Source: Isoetes taiwanensis
Lineage: Eukaryota; Streptophyta; Lycopodiopsida; Isoetales; Isoetaceae
DNA length: 64,000 nucleotides
Reading direction: 5' to 3'
Assembly (NCBI GenBank): GCA_021234155.1
Contig: JAJEKV010000670.1
Span: 1 to 64,000, forward strand
Below are positions 11,861 through 23,199 of this stretch, in pieces; the first letter of the stretch is position 1; each line of letters starts with the position of its first letter. The notes below the pieces were generated by a model that searched no databases, was not told the origin of the DNA, and worked only from the letters and a program-made list of their open reading frames with translations. The translations under genes and the position numbers were made by a program.

Positions 11861-12220
11861 ATTAAGGTAGTTTCCTTTAATCCTTAACTATTTCTCGAAA
11901 TTTTCCTATTTCTCTTTGGGCTAAATATTGGTTATTTCACGCCATTTCTTTCAAGCTTCTTCGAAGCGATTTCGCTCAATTTTGCTTGAAAATGCGGTTT
12001 ATGAACAACTCGAGCTCAATTTACTAGAAGGTTTCTTTTGACTATATTATTTCTATCACTTAGAGTATAACTTAATCTAATTATGACCCTACTAATGGGA
12101 AAAGATTTTCTCCCACATTTCGCGGTTCAAGACTGGAATTCTCATTCCATTCCTTAGCTAGGCCAGTTAATCTACCTATTCAGGGATATGGCGATGCTAG
12201 CTCTTGGTCAACCAAAACAT
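11861..12220 (-). other. Gypsy 5' leader between PBS and gag
   Basis: AT-rich with no frame on either strand. It lies directly downstream (minus strand) of the primer binding site, where an untranslated leader is expected. Confidence 0.45.
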
Positions 12221-12233
12221 TGCTCGATACCAT
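12221..12233 (-). other. Primer binding site, initiator-Met tRNA type
   Basis: Minus strand reads ATGGTATCGAGCA directly after the LTR end. The usual plant site complementary to initiator tRNA-Met is TGGTATCAGAGC, so this copy differs by a one-base deletion and a shift. It fixes the LTR boundary and the element's direction. Confidence 0.75.
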
Positions 12234-13791
12234 TGTGCTCCCCTACAAAATATCATACACGCCATAATTAATTCCCCATCTGGTCCTTCAATACGGGCCC
12301 TCATCCCTATCCCTCCAGTGGTATCCCTAGTGCGGGAAGGGGTTTCTGAAGGTGTCGCCCTTCCTCTATGGGCTCCTATAACAACAGAAGCATAGACAAC
12401 GTCAGAACTAGCAATAACAATACATTGAACTACCTCGAAGGGTAGCACATCCATACATCCATAGATACAATAGAGATAAACACATGCCGTAAAACATGAG
12501 AGCTCCTACCCAAGGCTCGACTCATGGGGAGGTAGACTGACGACTAGTAGGCCTCAAGATAGAGCGAATCGAACCATAACAATGCGGGCTGGTCGAGACA
12601 ATGGCTAGGGTTGACCACTCTATTCCTCTCGTGCATACCTTTGCGGATGGGCTAGATCAGGCTCTGGTATGACTCTAGCCTTCCGGATATACAATCTCAT
12701 GGTATCACCATCGAGATTGCTCCAGGTTGCATCTCCCCGGTCCGTCGAGGCAGCAGGAAGGGTTCCATCTCCCCTTCCCAGGATCTAGAGGTTCCACGGG
12801 CGGCTAGAGAATCATGGCGACACACGATTCTTCCTCGACATAACCCCCCAAAACAAGAGCCAGGCCATCACCTGCAGTTCTTGAGAGGCGGGGCAACACC
12901 ATTGCCCCAGGAGTTATCGGACCCATGCCCGGCCCACTCAAAATAACCGGCCATAAGCCTAGCTCGCTATGGGGTTCCCATTAGCCGCGAGGGACCCTCC
13001 CGCCGTCTCGCCTCTAGCCCCGTTACATAGTGCGGAGTCATATCATAGCCGATCTAAACTAGGAGCGTCACTAAGTAATGGCTACTAGGTCTCTAGGCCC
13101 CTTCCCAATACAAGAGGAGCAAACATGATCAACCAACATCACATATCCACATAACATGATAATAATGAGAATAACATCTAAACCTAATCATACACATCTA
13201 ACTTACAGTTAGGGTTCATTGATTAGGGTTCAAGATCTAGACTGAGGGTTCTAAGAAGGCTTTACTAGAGACACGTAATACTAACTCATATGGAGTCCTA
13301 ACTTCCAGATGATCTACAAAGAACTACCCAAATACCTGATCCCGAGGAACTCCTCTATGCTCCCGACGTCTCCATGGTCTTCAAGGTGGTTGAAGTAGCT
13401 CCCACTCTTATTGATGCGCGCACGCTCCGAGGGCTGCTGTGCTAGGCTATGCCACAACAAACGATTCTTGAAACGGAGTTTCGAGCACGAAGAAGGTTCC
13501 CAGGCTGTTGGAGCCAGAAAAGAGGCCTAGGGTTAGGGTTTAGGCCTTTATAGGTTAGGGTTCACATGTTATGCCACGTGACTTCAATAGGGTAGGGCTG
13601 TGTGGCGGTTGCCCAATAGGATAAGGCCACGTGGAAAATGGCCTTACCCTAAGGGTGTCTAAGTTATATGAATTCTTAAACATGCACCCTATGCCACTAA
13701 CTTATAGTATACAAGGCTATGGAGATAGACTTGTATAGTGACGGACCTGGAAATATACGTATTTATGGCATATATTTCCCGGGACGTCACA
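12234..13791 (-). repeat. 5' LTR of the gypsy element, about 1.56 kb
   Basis: On the minus strand it opens TGTGACGTCCCGGG at 13,791 and ends GAGCACA at 12,234, directly before the PBS, so it has the canonical TG..CA ends. It has a TATA box near 13,550. The partner 3' LTR is outside the window, so length and target duplication cannot be confirmed here. Confidence 0.72.
13546..13552 (-). promoter_or_regulatory. TATA box of the gypsy LTR
   Basis: Minus strand reads CCTATAAAGGCC about 240 bp from the LTR start, where U3 meets R in plant LTRs. Downstream lies TAAACCCTAACCCTAGG, which contains a telo-box (AAACCCTA), a motif found near plant transcription starts. Confidence 0.55.
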
Positions 13792-14179
13792 GAAGAGCTC
13801 TCTTTGGCATAAATGGCTATGAGGTATTGTGCTGCCTCAAAGTTCGATCAGTTGAATGAATGGATTCTACAAAAGGGACTCTCTGTTTTCTGTTCTTCTG
13901 CAATACTTGGAGATAATCTTGCACCCTGCGAATATTTCTAGCTTGCCTTTTCCATCCTCACATTTATTTACGGCTATTTGTATTGGGATACATACGTTTT
14001 CTTTCTTAAATTGAATTTGGAATCTTTATATTATAAAAATATAGCGTGTGTCTTCCATGGAGACCTACATCGAACGATTGAGGATTTGATCAACCAACGG
14101 TGAAGATGACATGTGCGCGACTTCAACCAAAATTTTAGCTTGACCGTTTTGTTCCACTGATTCAATCAATGCAGTCATC
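13792..14179. other. Unassigned sequence between LTR and polypurine tract
   Basis: A 40-codon plus-strand frame from about 13,813 (MAMRYCAASKFDQLNEW) has ordinary amino-acid composition but ends quickly and resembles nothing I know. A minus-strand piece (14,175-14,065) reads ESVEQNGQAKILVEVAHM before a stop. Either could be an old exon; neither can be proven. Confidence 0.3.
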
Positions 14180-15970
14180 AAGGGGTGAAATGGGAAAGGG
14201 AAAAGGGAAAAGAAAGGAAAAATGGAGAAAAAGGGAAAAGGGAAAAGGACAAACGGAAAAGGAGAAAGGAAAAGGTAAAATAGGAAAATATAAAAATAAA
14301 AAAAAGGAAAAAAAAGAAAATAGAAAAAGGAAAGGGGAAAGGTAGAAAAGAAAAAAAAGTGGAGAAGGAAAAAGAAGGAAGGTAAGAAGAAAATGAAAAA
14401 AGGAAGGCAAAGGGCGAAGGAAAAGGAAGACAAAAGGCCGAAGGAAAAAGAAGGGACAAGGGAAGGAAAAAAAGGAGGAGAGAAAAAAAGTGGAAAAGGG
14501 GAAGACAAAAGGGCCAAAGGAAAAAGGGGAAGACAAAAGGGTAGAAGGAAAAGGAAGGAAAAAGAAGAAGAAAAAGAAAAAATGGAGAGGGGGGTTGGGA
14601 AAAAGGTCTTATGAAAAGGAAAAGGGAAAGGGGGGGGAAATGGAAGGGAAAAAAAGGGCCATGAGGAAATGGAAGGAAAAAAAAAAGGAAGAGAAAGAGT
14701 TGGGGAGAGGAGGAAAAGGAAGGAACTAGCCATGGAAAAGAAAAAGGAAAGAAGGAAGGAAGGAAAAGGAAAGGAAAAGAAAAAGGGAAGGTGAAAAAGG
14801 GAAATAAAAAAGGAAGAGAAAAAGGGTTGGGAGGAGGGAAAAGGTAAAAGGAAAAAGGCCATGGGAAAAAGGAAGGGGAAAGGGAAATGAAGGAAGGGAA
14901 GGGAAGGGAGAAAGGAAAAAGATAAAAGGAAAAAGGGAAGGTGAAAAAGGGAAATAAAAAAGAAAAAAAAAAAGGAAAAGCGGGAATGGAAAAATGGAAA
15001 AAAGAAGGAAAAGCAAAAGGAGAATGAAAAAGGGAAGGCGGGGGATGGGCAAGGGGAAAAAGGAAAGATAAAGGGAAAGGAAAAAAAAGTGAAGGTAAGG
15101 CATGTAAAAAGGAAAAGGGAAAAAAAAAAAAGGGCATGGGAAAAAGGCAAAGAAAGGGAAAAAATAAAGGGGAAAATGGCATGGAAAAAAATGTAAAAAG
15201 AATAAAATAGAGAGGGAGAAAGGAAAGGAAAAAAAGAGAAGGGTGGGGAAAAGGAGAAAAAGATAAAGGGAAAAGGGTAGGAAAAAGGGGACGAATAAAG
15301 ATATGAGAAAAGGGGAAGGGAAAGGCAAAAAGAAAAACGGAGATGGAATGGGGAAAAGAGAACCTGAAAAAAAGACACGAGAAAAAGGGCAAAAGGGAAG
15401 GGGGAAAGGGCATGGGAAAAAAGGAAAGAGGAAAAAAGAAAGGGAAAAGGTTAAAGCGAAAAGGTGAGAAAAGAGGAGAGGGAAGGGAAAATGGCATGGA
15501 AAAAGGGAAAGGGAAAGGGGAAAAGAAAAAGAGGGGAAAAAAGAAGATAAAAAGGCATCGAGAAAAGGGAAATAGGGAAAGGGTGGGGAAAAGGGTGAAC
15601 ATAAAAAGGGTGGAAGAAGGGGACGAACAAAATGCATGGAAAAAGAAAAAGGAAAAGGAAAAAAGAAAAAGGGAGATGGAAAGGGGAAAAGGGAACCTAG
15701 AAAAAGGGCACGAGAAAAAGAACAAAAGGGAAGGCGGAAAGGGCATGCAAAAGAGGGGAAAAAGAAAAGGGTGAAGAAAGAGAAAAAGGGAAGCAAAAAC
15801 AGGGCATCGAAAAAAGAAAGGAAAAAAAGGAAGGGAAAAGGTTAGAGAGAAAAGGTGAGGAAAGAGAAGAAGGAAAGGGGAAAATGGCATAGAAAAAGGG
15901 ACAGTGAAAGGGAAAAAGAGAAAGAGGGGAAAAAGGAAGATAAAAAGGCACCAAGAAAAAGGAAAGAAAG
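14180..15970 (+). repeat. Polypurine low-complexity tract, about 1.8 kb
   Basis: The plus strand is almost wholly A and G, built from irregular AAAAGGGAAAAGG-type words with rare C or T. Within it are longer imperfect repeats, such as GGCATGGAAAAAGGGAAA at several points. Six-frame translation gives long Phe/Ser/Pro-rich minus frames and Lys/Glu/Gly-rich plus frames, which follow from composition and are not genes. Confidence 0.92.
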
Positions 15971-15979
15971 AACTAGGAT

Positions 15980-16354
15980 GGTGGCACTAGGATGGTGAGG
16001 CTAAAAAGCCATGCCCCTAGAGTTGCCCCTAGGACCTAGACTTCCTAAGGCGGGATTAGATCCTGCCTACAAAGTGTGCATGTAAGGCAAAAGTTTTGCC
16101 CAACGGATGTGTGGTGAGTTGGTATAGGCCTAGTAATGCCAAAATAAATGTGCATTTGGTCATGGGTTCAAACCTTGCTAATGTATGTTTATCTTTGGGA
16201 GTTGGTTACTGGGGTTATACGATGATGATCCCCGACGTGGTAGAACTTAAAAGCCTATACGTGTCCTCCACTTTGGCTGCCGCAAGGTAGTGGGATAAAC
16301 TAGCTAGTCTGTACAAGATTAGTCTAGTATGGACCTTAAACAAAGTAATAAAAA
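15980..16354 (+). repeat. SINE-like unit, copy 1
   Basis: About 375 bp, repeated almost identically at 16,373-16,747. It contains a Pol III A-box-like word TGGTGAGTTGG (16,112-16,122) and a B box GGTTCAAACC (16,165-16,174) 53 bp apart, and ends in AATAAAAA. That fits a tRNA-derived SINE. The roughly 110 bp before the A box shared by both copies would be unusual, so the repeated unit may include flanking DNA. Confidence 0.65.
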
Positions 16355-16372
16355 AACAATGGGACTATGGTA

Positions 16373-16747
16373 GGTGGCACTAGGATGGTGAGGCTAAAAG
16401 CCATACCCTAGAGTTGCCCCTAGGACCTAGACTTCCTAAGGCGGGATTAAATCCCACGGCCCACAAAGTGTGCATGTAAGGCAAAGTTTGCCCAACCGGA
16501 TGTGTGGTGAGTTGGTATAGGCCCTAGTAATGCCAAAATAAATGTGCATTTGGTCATGGGTTCAAACCTTGCCAATGTATGTTTATTTTTGGGAGTTGGT
16601 CTTGGGATTATACGATGATGATCCTGACGTGGTAGAACTTAAAAGCCTATAATTGTCCTCCACTTTGGTCTGCAATAAGGTAGTGGGATAAACTAGCTAG
16701 TCCAGACAAAATTAGTCTAGTATGGACCTTAAACAAAGTAATAAAAA
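16373..16747 (+). repeat. SINE-like unit, copy 2
   Basis: A direct copy of 15,980-16,354 with the same A box (16,505-16,515), B box (16,559-16,568) and A-rich end. The 18 bp between copies is unrelated. The pair interrupts the polypurine tract, which resumes after it. Confidence 0.65.
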
Positions 16748-16759
16748 TTTGGACCATTT

Positions 16760-17450
16760 CTTATAACTAGTGGGAAAAGGAGGAAGGGGGATGGAGAGAA
16801 AAGAATGGAAAAAGAGGAAGAGGGAAGGGAAAAAGGGGACGAAAAAAACGGGAAGAGGGAAAGGATGAGGAAAGGGAAAAGAAGAAGGAAAAAAGAGCAT
16901 AGGAAAGGAAAAAAAAAAGGGAGGAGGATGGGGAAAAAAGGAAAAGGGGCACATAAAAAAGATGGAGAAATGCGAATGTAAAGAGGCATAAAGAGAAAGG
17001 GAAAGCGAAAATGAAAAGAAAGGAGGAAAGGGAAAGGGGAAAAGGGCACAACGAAAAAGCGAAAGGGTGGGAAAGGGAAGGGAAAGGAAAAAAGAAAAGG
17101 GAAGCAGAAAAGGGGGAAAAAAGGCACCAGGAAAAGGGGAGGGAAATTGGAAAAAAGAAGGGAAAAATGGCACAAGATAAAGAGGAAGAGGGTGGGAAAG
17201 GAAGAAAAAGGCCACATGAAAAGGTGGGGAAAAGAGAATAAAAAAAGGCATGGCAAAAAGGAAAGAGGAAAAGAAAAAAAAGAGGAAAAGAAAAGAAAAA
17301 AATCGGAAGGGCGGAAAAACGATGAAAAAGGAAGAGAAAAAGCCTATCAGAAAAAGGGAAGGGGATGGTGAAGGGGGCTAAAAAAAGGGGGGAGGAAGGG
17401 AAAAAGATAACGTGCAGGAAAAATAAGAAAAAAGGAAAATGGTAAGTGTG
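16760..17450 (+). repeat. Polypurine tract, second segment
   Basis: Same composition and word types as 14,180-15,970, so it is the continuation of that tract after the SINE-like pair. Long Phe-rich minus frames here are compositional artefacts. Confidence 0.9.
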
Positions 17451-18285
17451 TAGGATAATGAGGAAAAGGAAAAACATAGAATAGAGCAAAAACCAAAGGG
17501 AAGGGTATTAAATGCACAAAAACCTTTTATACCTCAGAAACACTGGACTTGGTTTCTATTATATTGATTTATGAAAAGAAGACTGGGCTGAATAGGTTTC
17601 CGTCCACATAGGTTCCGAACTTATGCCCAGCAACGCTGGGCACCATTACTAGTCTTTTAGAAGATCATCTTAGTACTTTCCTTCTTTGTGCAGAGAGTAG
17701 GTCGCAGAGGATCTGGAAGTTGAGGATTTGGAGAAAAGCTTGGGGACAAACATAGCAGTCACAGACTACCTGGACAAAGTGGAATATGTTACCTTCTATT
17801 TCACTTATTTTATCTACTGTATTGTGCTAAACTTTCTATCCCAATGCATGGTGTTGCATTGATTTTATGACATGGGACATTTTGAGATTGTGATTTTTCA
17901 AAGTCATGTCTCAAGGCATAAATCTAGAATAAACATAGAAGACATATTTGAATTTGGTGTTATAAAGTTTAATCCAAATCTAAGGTTATGATCAACAAAT
18001 ATTTTCATTACTAAAGTAAATCAGAAGTTATTCATGTCCCAAAATTCAACTTGAGTAGTTGCCAATATATTTATGCAAAATGGTTATCCAAAAAGCATAT
18101 GGATAAACACATTTATTCCATCGCTTTCCAAATGTTTTCTCATCAATGTCGAATGAATTGTCAAATATTTTAAAGGTTCAAGCAAGTATTCAACAAACAT
18201 GACGTGGGGAAAGACCTTTAGAAATACAATTATTCAGTACTCTTTTGCACAATAAAATTTCAAGGATCCAGAAGATGATAATGCT

Positions 18286-18316
18286 ATGGTTCTCTTCTTA
18301 TATAGAAGAGAACCAT
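18286..18316. repeat. Perfect 13-bp hairpin
   Basis: ATGGTTCTCTTCT, loop TATAT, then its exact complement AGAAGAGAACCAT. No gene end lies nearby, so a terminator role is not suggested. Confidence 0.85.
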
Positions 18317-18608
18317 CATTCTAGGGATAGGAATGCCATTTTTAGCGTCAGCTCTCTTTTTGGACCCAAGATTTCTTTGGCACAAGCCTGATATAGCACA
18401 AGCTTTCTTTGGCCCTTTCTCCCATAAAAGCCTGCATTCGTCATCGGCGTTTCCTCTGAGCTGAATCTTGTTGTTGTACGGAGTTCTGCTATATGGGTTT
18501 TACTTTTCATTCAATGTTAGCTGATGGGCTTCTACATTTTTTCAGAGTAGCACGTGGTGCTTCTTGGGGGCAACAAGGGGAAGCCCCCCCTGGGTCAAGC
18601 CTATATTT

Positions 18609-18955
18609 TCCTATCTCGGTGTAGTCCCGTGGCTTCCGATTGTGGATCATTTCTTCAATTTTCAATATTGTGCTCTTATATTTCTAGTCCAACTTTATAG
18701 CTTGCTGACTCTTGGCCCGTGGATGGCTCATAACTTAGTTGACAGTCACATATGGTTAGGTCTTATAGTTTGGAGCTCATTGATGTACACGAGGTTGCTT
18801 TTTATACGCCTCTGGGTCGAGCCCATGTTTTCCTATCTTGGCATAGCCCTATGGTTTCCAAGGATCCTCATGGATCGTTTTTTTCATTTTGATATTGTGC
18901 TCTTGTATTTCTAGTCCAACTTTATAGCTTGCTGACTCTTGGCCCATTATACGAG
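18609..18955 (+). repeat. Local duplication of an about 115-bp block
   Basis: The block ending ATTTCTAGTCCAACTTTATA...GCTGACTCTTGGCCC occurs at about 18,609-18,720 and 18,835-18,955. Similarity also covers the preceding CCTATCT(C/T)GG..TAG words. Confidence 0.75.
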
Positions 18956-19423
18956 CGGCCAAGAGGGACTCATGGAGTGGTATCTTAGCGGGACGGATTT
19001 GAGTCACTGCTTGGATGGGTGGTGCGACCTGACTATTGCAGTTATTGCAGTTTGGGAGCATTATAGTATAGCGACTTTCTAAATGTTCTATGTGGGGGCC
19101 TGAACTCATTGTACACAATTATCTTATATATTGGGTGGTCTAACCCAGGGTTATATTTGTTGTTTTACTCATTTGGGATTTATCATTTTATTCCCCTCTT
19201 CACTCATTTTGGGATTCATCAATTTGTTCCCCTATGGGTCATTTTACTCATTTTTTCATTTGGCTCAATGCAACATCACTTCACTTCGGATGATGATATT
19301 TGTGCATAAGGACCTTTCCCTAGAATGCAATGTCCTTCGATTACGAATGAAAGGATCTGATCATACACTGAACTAGGTAATAAACAAAAACTACTCAAAC
19401 ATAATGCTGGAAGTTGGAACCTC

Positions 19424-19974
19424 CATATGTTAAATGGTGTCATGTTATTTATGTGCAATACAAAACTCCAGATGTAGTATTGACAAGTTATGCAGTTCAA
19501 GGCAAGTTGGTTATGAAGAGATGTTGAAGTTTAACACAGGGTGTGCATGAAGACAACATTCAGTGGGAAAAATGACTGCTTGCAGAACTTAAACCTAGGT
19601 ATGTTCATAAAGGGAACATGGTTAAAGGTTAGGGCATGATTATGTGTTAAGTAATCATGCCAATATTATTATGAATTGTGAGTTCAATGGTCGAAGCTAC
19701 ATACGCATGTGGGATATATTAAGCTCGAAAAATATGGGATATTGTGCAGATAAGAGAGACTCATATAGAACTCCGATGGCTAAGGCTTGCCGATAGGATC
19801 CAGCAGTTCGTGTAGATAAATAGACAGAGAAGAATGAATAACATATACTGAAAAAGTTTAAGTGCCGGACTGGATCGAATTTAGTTGGAATTCGATGCTT
19901 GAGTTGTCGAAGACTCCTATTGCTACAGTAAATTGTGCAATGCCTTTTGAACAGTGATTTCCTAGAGACATCAG
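19424..19974 (+). repeat. Copia-family LTR, copy 1
   Basis: About 550 bp, starting TGTTAAATGGTGTCATG and ending near GAACAGTGATTTCCTA. It matches 32,442-32,978, where the same sequence follows a copia RNase H end and a purine tract. By eye the copies differ at roughly 5 percent of positions plus a few small indels. No primer binding site follows it, so it is either a solo LTR or the 5' LTR of an element that lost its 5' interior. Confidence 0.75.
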
Positions 19975-20399
19975 AATCAGGTGATTTCGGGCTCGTTGGA
20001 AAGCTTATGCCTGGATCTTTCCAACGACATATGATTCGGACCATTTGCATCCTTATACATTTCAACTTTTTGGACTTTTTGATTTCGGGACTGCTTTTTA
20101 TTGTAGATCAGCCCATTTCGGCCCTCTGGAAGTAATGGCTCCTTCAATTCCTCTGCAGCCTAGGGGACTTTTCTATGGTGGGTATTAATCCCTTTGTTCA
20201 CCAAATTGCCGTGGCCCCGCTTTCACACCCCTTGAAGCCGGATCCACAAACAAAGATAACGGTTACAAAGGTGATGTGACTCGATCTCTCAATAAAGATG
20301 CTCATCTTAAATAGCGGACATTAAATAGGGCATTGCATCTTTACTCTCAACGGGATAAGCATTGTCCATCGCAAATTCCCACGGTGTTGGTGGAGCAAA

Positions 20400-20625
20400 T
20401 GGCCCTGACGAACCTCCAACATGCGTTGGAGGTTCAACACATGATGATGGAGAGCATTGCATCCGTTATGGTGTTGGCAGCACTGGCCTTCAGACGAACC
20501 TCCAACATGCGCTGGAGGTTCACCACATGGTGCCGATGTTGATGGGGAGCATTGCAGACCGCTACAGTGTTGGAAGTGCATATCGCCTCGACCACACCTC
20601 CAACATGCTGGAGGTTCAACTCAGA
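20400..20625 (+). repeat. Palindromic repeats of LINE-A ORF1 start
   Basis: Three copies of ACCTCCAACATGCGTTGGAGG-like sequence, each an inverted repeat with arms CCTCCAAC/GTTGGAGG, lie at about 20,415, 20,495 and 20,600. In one frame they read EPPTCVGGS or EPPTCAGGS, with DGEHC- and VGS-type words between. The same design recurs in LINE-B at 47,990-48,370. Confidence 0.8.
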
Positions 20626-21159
20626 TGATGAAAGGGAAATGACCGGGCCGAGGCATTGACCCCAGATGATTTCTCCAAGGTCCCTCGCCCAAAGACGTCT
20701 TCCTCTCTATGTCAATTTGCTTCAAAAGATCTAGAGAACAAGCTTGACATTCTATGCCTACTTTGCACATGCAAAGAACAAGAGATGACACAATTTCAAT
20801 GTGCATTGAGGTCTGAATTGGCAAAGTGTCGTGAACGACATCTTGGCAACGCCATCGGGTGCAAAATTCATGTTGAACATGCAAAGCTTTGGGAAGCAAT
20901 TGAGGGCATAAAGTTGGAGTTTGCGGCTTGTCATATGACCGTGGAGCACCTAATGGTTGATATTGGCAAGCAAAGACAAGATTTACTCCGCCATGTCTCT
21001 GAGGTGTCTACGAGTTGTAATACTCGCATGCGAGCATTGGAAGAAAGCATGACCTGCCAAGTGACTGAGCTTGCTAAGGACACATCTAGTCGAGTTGCTG
21101 CCTTGGAATGTTCCTATTCTCATGCAACTAAGGCACCTCCAACTTCTTCTTCGCAGCAT

Positions 21160-21167
21160 CATGATCC
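21160..21167. repeat. 8-bp target-site duplication, left copy
   Basis: CATGATCC directly left of the inverted end at 21,168; the identical 8-mer follows the right end at 25,158-25,165. Eight bases is the hAT duplication length. Confidence 0.88.
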
Positions 21168-21199
21168 CCCGGGGGGTGCACCTCTATATATGGACAGAT

Positions 21200-21290
21200 G
21201 GCATCTGCGTTCGAGGGGTCATAGAAAAACCCCTGTATACGGCTTTTTGGGATAGAAAAACCCATACCATACGGTTTTTCGAACTAACAT
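21200..21290. repeat. Two tandem self-complementary units inside hAT-like element 1
   Basis: CATAGAAAAACCCCTGTATACGG and GATAGAAAAACCCATACCATACGG-type units follow each other, each flanked by GGTTTTTC-like complement. Subterminal repeats near the ends are common in hAT elements and bind transposase. Confidence 0.5.
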
Positions 21291-21846
21291 ACAATATAGA
21301 CCCTATCCGTAGATTTACGATTGATTGTGCCAAATTATATAATCCCTTTCCGACTTTGTACCTTTTGTCATGCCAGCAACTTTGTGGGAGATGGTTTATT
21401 CTTGTTATTGTTTACATCACGATTTTCACCATGATACCGCTGGCCTCAAGGGTTATTTCTATTGCTTGAGGTAAATGTTAACCTCTAAAAACCAGCTTAA
21501 AGTAAAAAGACGCTAGTGGTTAGATATTAAAACTCGTTACATGAGTGGCCGATCATATAATTCTGAACAAATTGTCATTTACTTTTGCTAATTTTTGTCC
21601 AATTTTATTGCCACTGCCTAAGGCCAATATTCATGCCAAATTCAGTAGGTTCTATTCATATGCCTAAATTTGCAGTGCCCAATTTTACTTTGGTGGTTAT
21701 CTTCTTAATAGAAGGATCTAACAATATCTTTAGTGGCAAAAAATAGCTCTTATGCATATACACGAACGTATAGTTAAACATAAACATGGGATCCTATGTG
21801 ATTCAACTAGTTGGCTTGTATTAAATAAGGTGACACGATACTATAC

Positions 21847-22095
21847 CTTTGTAGCAATGACATTTTCCACTCACAACCAAACAAGCTCCATTTCCATAAC
21901 AAGGTTCCATAGCTCTAGGACCAACGAGTGGTATTGGGCAGGCTGACAAAACATAAGGGCAATCTTCTAAACAACAAGGATATCCATCAAAAGAGTCGCT
22001 TTCACCATTAACGTTGCACCGTTCACCTATCTCACACATGCCATTTCCACAAATGCCTGCCCTTCGTATATTAGCAATATATTGAATGTTGATAC
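21847..22095 (-). pseudogene. Captured Cys-rich exon, CGNGxCExGE type
   Basis: Minus-strand exon with acceptor CATTCCAG and donor AAAG|GTATAG. It encodes ICGNGMCEIGERC, then YPCCLEDCPYVLSACP, then CYGNGACLVVSGKCHCYKG: an evenly spaced cysteine pattern as in secreted or extracellular modules, the last part EGF-like. I do not recognise the parent gene. The frame is open across the exon. It lies downstream of the KUP exons in the same orientation but cannot belong to that gene, so the element carries a second source. Confidence 0.6.
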
Positions 22096-23004
22096 CTGGA
22101 ATGAACTGCAAACAAGAAGACACACAAATAGGAATTGAATGGAGACTGGGGATTGAACCCAGAACACTGGACCAGCAAAACCGAATTTTAAAGACCGCGG
22201 AACAAGCTGCATTACAACAAACAAACTATGGAATGCCCAGAAACATTTCTATTATCCTTCAATTTGCAAGTCTCGAGTCTCAAGTGCCAAATTGATTTTG
22301 CTCTACCGCCACAGTTCTAAAAATGTTACATGCAAACAAAAAATCGATAGGCAATATAAATATGTGTCATGCATGAATGTAAGTAAAGCCAAATGAATGA
22401 ATATTCAGACCAAATGGGCACCGTAGGAAAATAAGAACAGAAAAGAAAGCTGAACATTCTACCAACCTTCTGTCCCTAGTCTCTCCTTAAAATTACAATA
22501 AGCATATTCTGGGCGCTTCCTTTTCTTTTTGTTTTGGCACTAATAAGGTAGAGACACCGTTTTAACCAATCATTATGTTTTGCCATACTTCATTTGAGTG
22601 CGGAAACCAGTCATAACATTACCATCACCTAAGTAGCCTTTCCCTTCACAGCAAGCAACCATTCCAATTTAGGAGAATTTTGAATCTTTGGTACTTCTAA
22701 AACCAGCTTTCAGTACCTGTCCCATCTTATCATAAGCCAAAGAATGTCATGAAACATGCTATGCTTTATAATCTGGAGTCAAACTGTAAATCATGTGAAA
22801 GACATGAATTCTTCAATACTTGGCTAGCAGCAGCTCTGGCACCCCTGCATGGTTTTCTTCATATCACCACTCAGCCAATTTGCAGTACTAGAAGTTTCTT
22901 ATGCATTTTTCCCTTCCTAAGTGGCAATAATACCCCTTGGATCAATTTCTTGAGATCAACCAGCCAAATTGCATGAGATCAACCAGCCAAATAAGCAAGC
23001 GTAC

Positions 23005-23082
23005 CTGTTCTTCTGCTAGTGCACTCCGCAAAAGGGAGGCTTCCACATCTCTCTTTTGTAATTTCATAGTGGTTGATAGATG
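23005..23082 (-). pseudogene. Captured 26-codon exon, coiled-coil-like
   Basis: A phase-0 exon between acceptor TTTTTCAG and donor ACAG|GTACGC, reading MKLQKRDVEASLLRSALAEE. High Leu/Lys/Glu content suggests a helix or coiled coil. It does not match the KUP C-terminus that should follow at this place, so it probably derives from the same unknown gene as the Cys-rich exon, or from a third one. Confidence 0.5.
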
Positions 23083-23199
23083 CTGAAAAAGGAAAGCAAA
23101 TTGATTAACAAAGTAATTTTAGACATGCAATAACTATGCCTTTGTTAGATAACTTGACACATCTTAGTTATGACACATTGTATGCATCGTGGTTCATAC

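Larger units (their letters stand above)
1..13791 (-). mobile_element. Degraded Ty3/gypsy LTR retrotransposon, split by a DNA transposon
   Basis: The minus strand reads 5' LTR (12,234-13,791), primer binding site, gag-like region (11,860-10,605), then across the 3,378-10,604 insertion to more gag-like sequence, a protease-like stretch (791-597) and the start of reverse transcriptase (315-1). The 3' half and 3' LTR lie beyond the left edge. PR before RT in pol and an RT entry motif (APGSRA, YRMS, DGSLKMYI) are typical of Ty3/gypsy. Every coding part has stops and frameshifts, so the copy is dead. That the two halves are one element is inferred from orientation, module order and the open frame across the insertion. 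Confidence 0.72.
17451..19423. other. Non-coding region with one hairpin and a local duplication
   Basis: Mixed-composition DNA without a convincing gene. A CAG acceptor-like site near 17,690 is followed by a short charged reading (EDLEVEDLEKSLG) that could be an orphan exon. Within this region lie the hairpin at 18,286 and the duplicated block at 18,609-18,955, listed separately. Confidence 0.35.

Noticed and set aside
14065-15890. Very long minus-strand frames (437, 356 and 570 codons) and Lys/Glu-rich plus frames
   Set aside because: They are the translation of a polypurine/polypyrimidine tract; composition alone (Phe, Ser, Pro, Leu) keeps stops away. No start context, domain or conservation.
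16712-17489. Three overlapping minus-strand Phe-rich frames
   Set aside because: Same polypurine artefact as the first tract.
18955-19070. A GGATGGGTGGTGCGACCTG stretch resembling part of 5S rRNA
   Set aside because: Only a short GGATGGGTG word agrees; internal control regions and overall 5S structure are absent.
22130-22200. GGGTTCAATCCCCAG-like word (minus strand), a possible tRNA gene or SINE
   Set aside because: A B-box-like arm is present but no A box or acceptor stem at the right distance; left unassigned inside hAT-like element 1.
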